Part shown: in pieces, positions 1-11,646 of the stretch
Numbering within the stretch: the stretch's first letter is position 1
Layout of the letters: each line of letters starts with the position of its first letter
Assembly: GCA_003990745.1 (NCBI GenBank)
Contig: RBNI01001068.1
Coordinates: 1-24,608, forward strand
Direction: 5' to 3'
DNA from: Jimgerdemannia flammicorona
Taxonomy: Eukaryota > Mucoromycota > Endogonomycetes > Endogonales > Endogonaceae
DNA: 24,608 nt
Made by a program: the position numbers and the translations under genes
Notes under the pieces: generated by a model
The model's input: the letters and a program-made list of their open reading frames with translations, nothing else
Told to the model about the DNA's origin: nothing
Database searches by the model: none

Positions 1-129
1 ATTTTCTCGCCACCTATTGCGTACTATCTATAGTTCTATATAGATTTTTACGCCAATGTTGATGTGGCAAATGTGAATACTACTACGGAAATCCGCTCTC
101 GCCCAGCCTCTAAGAACGTCTGTGTTTGA

Positions 130-475
130 TTAAAGATAGTGCTTGGTATCCCACCGTTGGGCAGCTTTCCCTGTACCGCGAATAGTGCAGATACATTTGG
201 CACCTTCAACGCCTCGGGCTTTAACGTCTTCTACCACACCCCGTAGAAAGATATGGTGTCTACGCTGATCTCCCAAAAAAAAAAAAAAAAAAAAAAAATC
301 ACGTTTCGTTGCCTGCGCATGACGAATCAGAATTGTCCAGGTGACCGAGTATAACCAAGAAGTTATTCCCATCAATGATGCGATTCAGGACAATGCGGAT
401 TGGTTTGCATTGTGCCGAAATATTTGCATCGACCGTGGTCGAAGGAATCGGAATGTTCTCTCGGTATGTATACAT
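130..475 (-). CDS. possible small two-exon gene, unknown product (weak)
   Basis: On the minus strand an open frame runs from an ATG at 475-473 to 303. A second open frame runs from 259 to a TAA ending at 130. Removing 302-260 (GTGATT donor, GTAG acceptor) joins them in frame to give a 100-aa protein. No family is recognised. The putative intron is only 43 nt, is mostly a 24-base homopolymer and has a non-consensus donor. The frames may therefore be unrelated, or a gene fragment split by a homopolymer insertion. Both halves have codon-like composition. Confidence is low. Confidence 0.18.
275..298 (+). repeat. A24 homopolymer
   Basis: An uninterrupted run of 24 A on the plus strand. Similar long A/T runs occur at 1954-1987 and 4982-5002. 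No retrogene body is recognisable next to it. Confidence 0.9.
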
Positions 476-1073
476 TTGATCTACCTATTTAAGGATGTCT
501 ATCGATGCATTGTTTAAATGCAACAGAGATAGTGAGGGTTTTGCGAATATTGAAAAGGGTGTGGAATTATTTAACATTGGAAATGTAAGCAACGTGGTAT
601 CCACGAGACAAACAACACCGGATTGGGTATTTCAATTGAGAAGGTTAATCAAATTATACTTCTATACTCGTTGGTCTTACATGTAACGGTTATTGAAAAT
701 CACCCGAAACAGTAGATCTCAATGGTGGTTCCCCTCTTGTCCACCAAGTGCGTTTGGCACACTTTCGGTGCTTGATAGGACTTAAGGTGTACAAATAACT
801 GCTCCATACGCGTTTCTCCAACATCATGTTGCAAAATACTGCATAACGATAATGATCAGAAATAGGATTTTTGGGTTGCCGCCGTCGCTCCACCCAAAAA
901 TCGGTGATCCCTGTTAAAATCGACCACGAACAATATTATTGCGATTCCAGATATCGCGGACTGAGATGTTACTGTAGTTTTCTAGAGCTCACAGCAATAC
1001 ATTTAAGCGGATATTAAATTGATGTCATTTACTAAATGCAAAATAGAGATATAGAAATCGTAAGTCTTGTTGA

Positions 1074-1087
1074 TTGTCACGTGACAA
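1074..1087. promoter_or_regulatory. 14-bp perfect palindrome centred on CACGTG
   Basis: TTGTCACGTGACAA is identical to its reverse complement. Its core CACGTG is the E-box bound by bHLH factors (Cbf1 class in fungi). No confirmed gene start lies beside it, so a regulatory role is inference. Confidence 0.35.
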
Positions 1088-1953
1088 ACCAAGAACAAAG
1101 GACGTCAACCCGTCGACAGCTAACTCGGACGAAGCAGTGTATGCATTCTCAAGGTGATATGTATGTATGTACTACTGTCTCATATGCCGCCTTCTACGCT
1201 TGATATGCGTCGCCGTCCAACTTTTCAATGCAGATTCTCCACGCCAACCATACTGAAAGCCAAGAAGGCATCCCGGCCCCTTTCTCCTTCGAAGCCTCGC
1301 AACATGATTGGCATCCCCGCCACAACGTCCACCCATAAGCATCTTCCGAGAGGCGCCCACGTGCTTCTGCACGAGCACATCACTCAAAAACGTCACAATT
1401 TACAAGTTGCATGCAAACCGCTTGCGACTCGAAACCATGTCTCGACCGGTAATACCGCGCACATGCATTCGGTCGAACTCAACATCCAAACGACCCTTGT
1501 CGGTCCCCTGGAGTGGGCCGAGAGGTGTCACCAATTTGTTGTATTTGGTTGTTCATAATACATAGTTCAATTTTCACTTTGTGCGTGAGAAATGTCTGGT
1601 TCAACCCTATGGGACAAGCGAGACAGGCAAAAAGCGGCAAAGTGAAAGTTGCGTCACAAACACATAATCGGGACGGAAAGTAACTTGCGTCGCAAAGATG
1701 GACAACTCGTAATCGTAATCCGGCACCCCGCGATGTGAATATTGCACAATATACCGGTTTGCACACTGCTTCCCGTACTACTATTGGCTTTCAAACATTT
1801 AAGGCAAACGGCGTGGCTAGACTCATTTCATGGCCCCCCCCTTCCCGCCTTGTTTTTTTATTGGTGTGCTCTCTCTGCTGCAACGTGGATTTAGATTCAT
1901 TCCTTTTTAGGGGATCTTTGTGAATCTTGGAAACGTGAGTTTATTTTATTTTG

Positions 1954-1987
<34 letters not shown>
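1954..1987. repeat. T15-A19 dyad
   Basis: Fifteen T are followed directly by nineteen A, giving a perfect T15/A15 inverted repeat with no spacer. It could form a hairpin or mark two poly-A junctions placed head to head. Homopolymer length in assemblies is unreliable. Confidence 0.85.
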
Positions 1988-2559
1988 TTGAAACGCTATG
2001 GGCTTTCATTTAGTTCGGCCGTCGTAATATGCGTAGATATATGTCGTAAAGTGGCGGATCAATTCCCTAATTCCATATAAAAAGTTGCAATTAACATGGT
2101 TAATGTTAATGGCTAAGTCTATGATCAGCTTTTCTTAGTTACTTGTCTGCTACCTCTTTGGTAATTAATCGTTCATATTTCTTTTTTGTCGGGACACTTG
2201 CAAACCATATCTCTTCCTTCTGCTTATCAAGTATTTAAATATCTCGAAAATTTTATTTATTCAAAAATGAAACGTGTTATCTAATTAATTCTCTCAACTC
2301 TTCTCCTCCAAAACATTTTTTAAATTTATTTCTATCCGGTTATTTGATAAAAGATAACTAGGAATAAAAATTTTATGTTGTAGTATAGCTAAACCATGTA
2401 TCTGTGAGTTTATGAGGCTGTTGGATGATGTCGTTAGAGACTACACTGACTAATAACCAATTTTATCCGAGTCCAGCTCACGCCTGATTTTTGTTTGTTT
2501 GTTTTGGCCACAAAATCGGTTCTCAAATCACAAATCATGTAAAGAACGTATCCGAGAAA

Positions 2560-3495
2560 ACAGGAGATGTGAATGGTATGTGATTTCAATGGATCACAAA
2601 GTATGGAATGTGGCGTTGATCTATACAAATTTTGCCACAGGTCGACGCACATATCCAAACTATCAAGGCACAATATGAATCAAAAGAGCACTCCGCAAAC
2701 CATACCGACACAACGCACTATCCTCCGTACCCACCACCGCACAAAGCTATCTCGATAAAGATAAACAAAGAAAAATGGATGTTTATATTGATTCAACTCT
2801 ACGACACGGATACCAGGCCAAACGCGGGGGTAAGGATAGCGTAGGACAAAGAAAACAGACAGGGGTAAGATATACGCGGGTGCAGAGGTGAAACAAAACA
2901 AGTTAGATGAGATTGGGAGGTTAAGCCTGAGAAGGCTAAAATAGGGTAATGAAGAAGACGATACAAAACAAATTGGGAGGGGTAGGGGTGTAGACAAAAC
3001 AAAAAGAAAACAAAAGGTAAGGTTCTTTTGAGAGAAGAGGAGCCGAAGGGGAAGAAGAAAAACAAACATGCGGGAACAGTCACGAAGGATAGGGAAACGA
3101 TAAGACGCGGGGGCGGGAGGGAGAACACCAACTGAAGGGTGGAATGAACTTTCCGGGACGGCCGCCCCCGGACGAAAAAAAAGAACGAGATATTTGGATA
3201 CACATTCGTTTAAACATGACCGACAGGCTATCTTTTCATTCTTCCACCAAACGGATAAGGCTACAAGGAGAAACGAACAACTGTCACACGGGGCACCGAC
3301 AAAAACTCTGCGTGCATCGTTCACCACATACCACACCCACGGGCCCACACAGCTGCAGACACCACTCACGCAACGATCGAAAATACTCCTTCCACACCGC
3401 CACTCCTCGCCCTCAATGCCTTCCGCCCTCGCGCTACACCGGCCATCCCTTTCGTCCCCCACGGCGCCACAAACAGGCTTAACACCGGCTGGCGC
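2560..3495. other. region 3' of cdc42, probably 3' UTR and intergenic
   Basis: On the cdc42 coding (minus) strand this stretch is rich in pyrimidines and lacks a recognisable gene. A 260-codon open frame at 2680-3462 on that strand has low-complexity, Phe/Leu/Ser/Cys-rich content and no family signature. It is more likely a by-product of the CT bias. No clear AATAAA was seen directly after the cdc42 stop. Confidence 0.4.
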
Positions 3496-5142
<1,647 letters not shown>

Positions 5143-5995
5143 GCTTTACGAATGGGGGGAAGGAAGGGGAAGAGGGATTGTATGTGAAGTGGCTACGGGC
5201 TGTGCCTTATTGTGGCTGTTTGTTGTGCAGAAGCTTATATTAAAGCGGCGATTGATGTGTGAGGCGTGGAGCTGGGGCCTTGCGACCAAGAGCGTCTATC
5301 GCACGTGCGAGTGGGTGATGAGGGGAGGGTGGGAGGATGAAGACAGGACGGAGATGACCTGTTCGGAAGGGAAGGAGAAGGGAGGAGGAGAGGGAAGGAG
5401 GTGAGGTGGGAGTGTGTGTGGGTGGGGGAGGGGGAGGAGAGTATATTTATTGCGGGAAAGGCGGAGGGAAGGGAGGAAAGGAGAAGGGGAAAAAAGTGAG
5501 TCACGAGAGGTCGGGGTAGGGAGGTTTCAGGTGGTCGTACGGACTGTTTGTGGTTACAAACGAGATAAGACGATGTGCAGAGACTGACAGCGATGGCTGG
5601 CTGTTGTCTGCCCTCTTTGTCTACGCAGCTCGGCCACAAAAAGCAAGTCATATGACACACACCCACTGTGGTTGCTATGTAGGGCAGGGAGCGAAGGGGC
5701 CGGGCGTAGGCCGGTTTGCTACACAGGATAAGAAGATTTAAGATCTGGGTCGCAGGTGGGAAGGAGGGCGGAGGGCAAGAGAAAGCCGTTGCAGGATTAT
5801 TGGGAGCGTGTGCGACGTCCTGGGCCCAAGTTGATAGGCACGGTTCGACTGCACGAACCTCGTGTGCTATCTGCATCTGACTAGGACTCAGAAATTTATT
5901 CCGTGCCACCCACAGGCCCACTTGGAGACGTTGCCCCCATTTCCCAATGACGTAACAGCCCTTGCTCCTTTCTTTCCTTTCTTCTGTCCACACCA
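5143..5995 (-). promoter_or_regulatory. cdc42 upstream region with a long polypyrimidine tract
   Basis: Between about 5310 and 5525 the plus strand is nearly all purine, so the cdc42 sense strand is CT-rich, as in many fungal promoters. The tract includes runs of GGG and GGGGG near 5400-5440 and a TATA-like AATAAATATACT on the minus strand at about 5441-5452. Open frames on both strands follow the composition bias and show no family features. Confidence 0.4.
5893..5898 (-). terminator. AATAAA-type polyadenylation signal (candidate)
   Basis: TTTATT on the plus strand reads AATAAA on the minus strand, about 100 nt beyond the stop of the fragment at 5996-6330. This fits a 3' end there, but a hexamer alone is weak evidence. 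Confidence 0.3.
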
Positions 5996-6330
5996 CTAGC
6001 CTCTCTCCCGCGCGGTCTCACCATCCGTAGATCCCTGCATCCCAACACCCTTACATAATGCATCCGCCCACTCCTGGGCCGTGCCCGGATCCATCTCATC
6101 GTCACATTCATATCGTAACGTTACGCCCCTCAGGGATTGATCTACGTCGACCACATGTCGCCACACGCCGATCACAGACAAACCATTTTGCTCGCACCAC
6201 GCGATTGTGCCCCCAGTGACGGAGAAAACCACCTAAAGATGGCCGGATTGTATGCAAAAAGAGCCTGGCCTGGTGTTTTCTGGAATGTGTGTGGCATTTG
6301 ATAAATTGTCCAGCTTCTTGGCATTTGTTC
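5996..6330 (-). pseudogene. gene fragment or terminal exon, unknown product
   Basis: A minus-strand frame from about 6330 to a TAG at 5998-5996 is open except for one TAG at 6235-6233. The part after that stop gives about 78 residues with coding-like composition. Its end (AQEWADALCKG) resembles the last helix of PH-like modules, but this is only an impression. The internal TAG is followed by GTGG, so it could also be the AG of a splice acceptor (TTTAG). The frame begins right beside the tRNA-Arg gene, leaving no room for a normal upstream gene. A truncated remnant is therefore more likely than a complete gene. Confidence 0.35.
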
Positions 6331-6382
6331 CTAAACAAAAAGAATATCAATATATTATTCCGACCTCCCATTAAGTACTAGT

Positions 6383-6455
6383 GCCCTCATAGCCTAATGG
6401 ATATGGCGTTGCCCTCCTAAGGCAGAGGTTCTAGGTTCGAGTCCTAGTGGGGGCG
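6383..6455 (+). tRNA. tRNA-Arg (anticodon CCT)
   Basis: The 73-base sequence folds as a full cloverleaf. The acceptor is 6383-6389 with 6448-6454, with one T-G wobble. The D stem is GCC/GGC. The anticodon stem is 6409-6413 with 6421-6425, and its seven-base loop carries CCT at 6416-6418. The T arm is CTAGG-TTCGAGT-CCTAG at 6431-6447, and the discriminator is G6455. There is no intron. It reads AGG codons. The sequence is intact. T4 runs at 6462-6465 and 6471-6474 serve as Pol III terminators. Confidence 0.95.
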
Positions 6456-6461
6456 GATTCA

Positions 6462-6474
6462 TTTTGGTCCTTTT
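6462..6474 (+). terminator. Pol III T-run terminator of tRNA-Arg
   Basis: TTTT at 6462-6465 and again at 6471-6474, seven and sixteen bases past the tRNA 3' end. This is the usual RNA polymerase III stop arrangement. Confidence 0.7.
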
Positions 6475-6535
6475 ACTCGAAATATAAAGGAAGTGTTCCA
6501 GTCATATAGTTGCAAGAGTAATGTAGTATGTTTGG

Positions 6536-6846
6536 TTTTTTGAGTCAAAAAATAATTACAACAAATGAATTTAAATATTATAGATATTTACTATTTTCTA
6601 TTTTTTTTATAAAAATATTAAATATATATTTTAATATAAATAATTATCATTAATATTAGTGCTTTAAAATATATAGTTTAGATTAAAATACTAGAAATTT
6701 ATTATATTAATAAATATTTATATTTATTTATATTTTAACTCTAGTTTGAAATAGTTAAATATTTAAATTTTAATCATCTAAACCTATAAAGCAAAAAATA
6801 TATATAATTATATTATATTTTGTTTATATTATCTATTATTATTGTT
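6536..6846. repeat. AT-rich island, possible degraded foldback element
   Basis: About 310 bases of very high AT content start some 80 bases downstream of the tRNA gene, with sharp composition edges. An imperfect inverted repeat (GCTTTA...TTTAGAT-like arms near 6660-6690 and 6770-6795) suggests a decayed foldback element. No coding potential and no clear target-site duplication were found. Confidence 0.4.
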
Positions 6847-7066
6847 AGACTTCAGGTTCAATAGCAACTAGTTTGTTGACTGATGGCTGAGTGGAGATTG
6901 GTCTTGTCACATTGCTCAGCTTGTTGGGAAACAAGCAGAATGAAGAACGGAGATGTCTTTATTTTTTCATCTCTCGAAAGAAGCTCTAATTTGTACGTAA
7001 CCCCTAACCCTGCATTTCTATACAACCTATACGGAAATATGTAACCGAGGACGAAAGCCACCCATC

Positions 7067-8489
7067 ATGTCGAACTCTTACAAAGGTACGCCGCACTCTT
7101 GAAGCCCTACTCCCTTTTGCGTAATGCGGACCAATACGACGTCTGGGTCCGCAAGTGCATGCACCCAGACCCAAGAATGAGCTACGAAAGCACAACCTAG
7201 ACGCGTCTCCAGAGGTTTGTAGAAAAGCTCGCCTACTCCCTCATCTACAATCCCTTTGAATGATTAAGGTGGCTTTGCAACCGTCTATAAGGGAACTGTC
7301 TGGCCGCTCGACCCTCAGGGTTGGCGTGTTGACCTCAATGATGGATACTCGACGACGCAGTACTGGCGTCGGAATCTTTTGCGCTCGAAACAGATGTAAT
7401 CTTCAATGCTACCCGACGTAGGTTCTAGTGCTCTCACTGGTCGTTGGCCATTGTTCCTTTCTTTCCGTTCCTCACTCCTGATCCCTCCTTTTCGCTCCAG
7501 TTTGTCCTACAGCATAGCTCGCACGCCCCCACAACAGCCAAGATGGTGGGTCTCTCGAAAAATCTACTTGGCCAATACTTTATGGTCATGGAACACGTCA
7601 CCCAAGGCAAACTCGAGACGAATCCCAATCCCTCAAAGACTGGGACAGCATTTTTGGCATCGCCCAAGCTCTTGCCTATCGCGTCTACGTTATCCACGCC
7701 AGCGACTTCACCTACAACGACCTCCACCCCGTCGTCTTTGACTCCGTCTTCAAAATCTCCGGCCCAATGATTATTGACCTCGGCCTCAGCCGATCCATTC
7801 AAAAGGCTCACGCTGGTGACGGCGTCTACAGAAGACTCCAATACCTACCTCCAGAAGTCTTCGGACGGCCAATCATATATAATGCACTCGAACGTATACT
7901 GTTTTGGAACTCTCACATAGCAGTTCGTCGCGAAGACGTCATCTCGCGGAACAGCCACCGCTGCAATCCGAGGGCGAACGGACGGGTTGTGCGAGGACAC
8001 CATACCGGACGCACTAGAAGGATTCATGGAACTCCTGGCAGCGTGTTGGAATCCATGCTCGGCCGAAAGGCCTTCGGCACTCGCCGTGCGCAATCGCCTA
8101 CCGGCCCGGGATCTGTTCGAGTCGCCGCTACGCGTACGTAATGTCGCTGGCTACGATGAAATTTATTGGGACGTGCAGGGCCGCGCATCGGATGGAGATG
8201 CAGGTAATGATCGATAGTTTTATCTTGATTGGCTGCAGCCCGTCCGAGGCTGTGGAGTTGGGCACGAGTAGGTTCTACTCCGTCGAGCAGCTGCATCAGA
8301 TTGAGCTGGAGCTGGACTCTTTTTGGACTGGTTCGGCTACGCTGGAGATCATTGCGATGCAAACGGATATGAGGGTGCATGAAGGTGAGGATATGATACT
8401 TTTGGGATTTGTTTATGGTTTTGAATTTGACCCTTTGCTAACGTTTTGAAAATATGATTATAGATTCTGATGACAACCTCTCGAGGTAG
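7067..8489 (+). pseudogene. eukaryotic protein kinase-like gene, disrupted in its 5' part
   Basis: Kinase landmarks occur in the right order but in shifting frames. They are a glycine-rich loop GGFATVYKGTVW (7268-7303), a hinge-like YFMVMEH (7576-7596), a catalytic-loop YNDLHP (7713-7730), DLG in place of DFG (7776-7784), a PPE APE-like motif, VYCFGTL (7894-7914) and CWNPCSAERP (8044-8073). Frame changes fall near 7262, 7616 and 7890, and in-frame stops occur before 7268 and at 7918-7920. The HRD arginine is not conserved, and the Asn expected after DLHP is absent. The 3' part is clean: GT-AG introns 8134-8203 and 8385-8463 join frames to a TAG at 8487-8489. Such kinases form large expanded families in some fungi. 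It is probably a pseudogene; unrecognised introns or sequence errors are less likely. Confidence 0.7.
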
Positions 8490-8690
8490 AAGCGAGACAG
8501 TTCTCTGGTTTACACGCCGGACGTCTGGAAGAGGAACCATCACATTGTAGTGGATTAGAAAATAGAGAATGATTGTCGGCTTCTTGTCAATGGTTCTGTA
8601 TGGTTGATGGTTACATTGTCTTATATTTGGGGCTAGGAGCCCGATCTCTCTATAGAATTTTAGATTTAATATTATTTCTATCGTGAATGT

Positions 8691-8696
8691 AATAAA
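8691..8696 (+). terminator. AATAAA polyadenylation signal (candidate) of the kinase gene
   Basis: AATAAA followed by an A-rich stretch, about 200 nt after the kinase-gene stop codon, in the right orientation. Consistent with a 3' UTR end. Confidence 0.35.
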
Positions 8697-8699
8697 AAA

Positions 8700-9731
8700 A
8701 ATAAGTTTATTGGTCCCTGAACCCGCAAACTTAGACAACCGCTATATGTGAGACAGCTGTCAAATATCGATCGATATGGTTTATCTAGGACGATCAACAC
8801 GATATTTCATCTTGGGCATTCATTCACCGCAAATGCTACAGCAAGTGGATGCATTTTGAAACACAAGCCAGGAAAAGCAGCATCCAAATCACGAGCAGAC
8901 CAATCAGCGAGCATCGCCAACGATTCCGGACAGCTCGATCAAACCGATCTCTCAGCTAAATAAGCTTCTGCCTTTGCGAGCGTGGAAGATGACTCATCAT
9001 GACACCGAACGCGCCGCTATGCTTGCCCGCAATCGACACGGTCCCTAGAGCGTGATGGCAGCGCTTTGCCTTGCACGCGTGCGGCCCATGCTACCCGCTT
9101 TGGAGACGCTATCGAGAGCCTGGAAGGTTTGTCCTTGAAGTGAACGAGGGGTCGATGAACCGAGAGAACGCCCGATAAAGCTCCAGAAACCGGTCGCACG
9201 CAAGGATTGCGTACCGACCAGGGTACTGGGTGTGGTGGGTACTTGCCGTAGGAAACGGTAAAGAAATGAAGCCACGGTTTTTGGATAATGTCCTTCATAT
9301 CCATCTGTTACATGAACGCTGCCACACGCTCCAGACTGCGTTTGTAGGGACATGGCTGGCGTAAAGGACGTCTGCAGGGCTCACCTGGATGGATGGTTCA
9401 GTCTTCCATCTCAAAGACATGACGAATTATGGCGAACGCAAACACGTCAGCAAAATTTTGTGAACAATAAATAGAAACTGCCGGTATAGATGATGTATGT
9501 ACACAAAATATCTCCAAAGAATATGAAAGGAGGTGAAGTTGTGAATAAGGTTGGATGTTTCATAATCAAAGTAACCTACGTAATATGACCATCCACGGCA
9601 TTCTCATCGAGTAAAACTATGTCCGCAAATGGGAAGCAAAATAATAAACAAAAAAAACAGCCGGATGATTGGCAAAGCATCATCATCGTACAAAATTCTG
9701 CGCATCGATCCTTCGCATCCCCTCCGTCCCT
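8700..9731. other. unresolved stretch between kinase relic and UNG gene
   Basis: Composition is gene-like with many CpGs. Several overlapping open frames exist (8748-8963 plus; 9017-9304 and 9045-9353 minus), and three minus-strand frames over 9017-9400 each look partly protein-like, which suggests a decayed coding sequence. None shows a recognisable domain, and I could not join exons convincingly. Confidence 0.3.
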
Positions 9732-11415
9732 TCAAATCAGACTCTTCCAATTCACAGGTGTTTTCCCCTTCTCCTCCAGGTACGCGTTCGCCTGCGACCA
9801 ATGCTTGCAGTCCATGAACCCCTTGTGCGCCGAGAGCGGGGACGGGTGCACAGCTTTGAGAATCAGGTGATTCTAATGGAGCAGAGGCGGAGGAAGCAGT
9901 ATGATGTTTTAGTATATGATGAAGTAACAGCCTTGCCTTGGCTCAATTGGCGTACGAGAGTGACACACCCAAGCACACCCGTGATCCCACCTTCTTGTTG
10001 ATCTTGGCGCCCTTCTTCTGCGCATGGCTTCCCCAGAGCATAAAGACGAGGCCGGATTTTTTCTCATTCAGATAGTTGATAATTGCATCTGAAATATAAA
10101 CAAATCTGGAAGTATTAGCAATTGCGTGGAAGAAAAAGAATCATGAAAACAACAGGTAAACGTATGTGGAACAAGGCATACCGGTAAACTTCTCCCATCC
10201 CTTCCCCGCGTGGCTTGCGGCCTCGTGAGCACGCACTGTCAGCGACGTGTTGAGCATCAAGACACCTTCTTTAGCCCAAGCTTCAAGGTAACTGAAGAGA
10301 AATATGATTATGGTCCAAAGAAGAAATGTTACCATCCCGCGCTTCTCACGATTTAACATGTAAGAATTTCGAATTGCGTAAATAGTCCCCATAATCCTCT
10401 GAATCAATCCCATCCTGTGCACTCCCCGTTCTCTACCCCCAAACCCCGCTCATCAACCTACCCGTGCCCTGGCTCTGTGAACATCGGGATATCGTTCTTC
10501 ATTGCCTTATAAATATTGACAAGTGACGGCGGCGACCGAACACCCTTGGGGACAGAGAAGCATAGCCCGTGCGCTTGGCCGCGGTCGTGATAGGGGTCTG
10601 TTCGGGAATAGGGGGGTGAGATGATGCTATGTTCGCAGTGGGGGCCAAGTCCTGGATGAGGAACTTACCTTGGCCGAGGATAACGACCTTGACGTTGGAG
10701 AGAGGGGTGAAGACAGACCAGCTGTAAATTTGGTTCTCTAGCGAGGGTTCGTGATGGAAAATATTTCAATTTCGTTTCGCTTCCGCCTGTGCGGTCAGGA
10801 ACGATGAGAAAAAGACATATGGCGTATATACCAGGAGGAAAGACTTGCTTGCCGCCGTCTCTCTCCTTCTGCAAGAATTTTTTGAGCTGCGAAATAAAAT
10901 GTGGTCAATAAAAGCTCAATAGGCGTATACGCACAATCCATCAATACACTCCCGCCAATTCGAACATCCTAACACTATATTCAATCAACACCAACCTCGA
11001 TGAAATACCCCTTTCTCAACTCCGGTCCCAACACCTTCAACCACCCAATCTCCATCGTGTCGCTCTCCAGTTTTAACAAGGCCTTTGTCTCGTCATCCAG
11101 CCCGCGGAACACAATTTCGAGCGTCGCGTCCCTTTTCAAGACCACGGAGGTCGAGGACTCCGGCTCAGGCACATCGGAGGTCGCGTCCTTAGTAGGCTTA
11201 GCCCACCCAAGCAACGACTGCTGCCTCTTGATGGTCGGCGTGGCTTTCGCGGGCGTAGCTTCCAACTTCTTTCTCTTGGCTGGCGGGGGGCCGGCGGCGG
11301 GTTCATCTACGGGGGACGCGTCGAGTTGGCGTTTCTTGTTGATGTGAGTGGTCGGCACCGGCGCGTCGGCGATGGCGGCGGGGAGGGTGGGGTTTGGGAT
11401 GGGCACGGCGGTCAT
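9732..11415 (-). CDS. ung1: uracil-DNA glycosylase, family 1 (UNG/UDG)
   Basis: Seven exons on the minus strand: 11415-10996, 10886-10832, 10737-10669, 10597-10462, 10291-10182, 10088-9991 and 9872-9732. The GT-AG introns are 109, 94, 71, 170, 93 and 118 nt, and the product is 342 aa. The enzyme removes uracil from DNA and starts base-excision repair. Diagnostic motifs are GQDPYH (180-185) with catalytic Asp182, the [14 protein letters not shown] stretch, [16 protein letters not shown], and HPSPLSAH (305-312) with catalytic His305 and the DNA-intercalating loop. The first 80 residues are disordered-type sequence with a nuclear-localisation-like PAKRKK (45-50) and a PCNA-binding-like QQSLLGWA (65-72), matching the layout of nuclear UNG2. 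No obvious mitochondrial presequence is seen. The start has A at -3. All catalytic motifs are intact. Confidence 0.96.
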
Positions 11416-11490
11416 ATTGTGTATAATGTTGAAATTTGCCTCGAGAAGATAATGTTATTGGGGTGATATCGCGTTCGTTCCAATTAAAAG

Positions 11491-11611
11491 GCGCGTTTAA
11501 ACACGTTACCGATGCTTAAATTCCACCCCTGAGAGGCACAGTCAATTGACATTACACACCATCACCTTAGCGTCATTTCATTAGCCAATAAAGCAATTTC
11601 ATTGGACGCGT
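11491..11611 (-). promoter_or_regulatory. UNG promoter with MCB-like and CCAAT elements
   Basis: On the minus strand ACGCGTCCAAT lies at 11611-11601. It joins the MluI cell-cycle box ACGCGT directly to a CCAAT box, about 190 bases upstream of the UNG ATG. A second related core (AAACGCGC) lies at 11498-11491, and a CCAAT on the plus strand lies at 11585-11589. In yeasts MCB elements bind MBF and drive G1/S expression of replication and repair genes. Extending that to this gene is inference. Confidence 0.45.
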
Positions 11612-11646
11612 AACCTTGTACTCTTAGATAATTATTATTTTTACAC

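Larger units (their letters stand above)
476..2559. other. unresolved intergenic or undetected-gene stretch
   Basis: No coding region with recognisable similarity is seen. Short open frames exist at 495-686 (+), 1154-1558 (+) and 1479-1766 (-), but they overlap on opposite strands, have no family signature and no splice-linked partners. Composition is mixed: about 1080-1560 is GC-rich and CpG-rich enough to be coding, while 1990-2450 is AT-richer. A gene whose exons are all short could be hidden here. Confidence 0.4.

Noticed and set aside
275..298. A24 run as the poly-A tail of a processed retrogene
   Set aside because: No intronless gene copy or flanking duplication could be recognised beside it.
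1154..1558. 134-codon plus-strand open frame
   Set aside because: Open frames overlap on the opposite strand, and there is no recognisable motif and no start or splice support.
1572..1647. 10-bp inverted repeat TTTCACTTTG / CAAAGTGAAA
   Set aside because: Short arms separated by 56 bases with no terminator or element context; likely chance.
2680..3462. 260-codon open frame on the minus strand downstream of cdc42
   Set aside because: Composition follows the CT-rich strand bias, the content is low complexity and Phe/Leu/Ser-rich, and no domain or splice context is visible. More likely 3' UTR and intergenic DNA.
5235..5996. 253-codon minus-strand open frame
   Set aside because: It covers the polypyrimidine upstream region of cdc42; the Pro/Ser/Leu repeats reflect the tract and not a protein.
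10141..10422. 93-codon minus-strand frame
   Set aside because: It is UNG intron 4 read through into exon 5; splicing restores the conserved glycosylase sequence.
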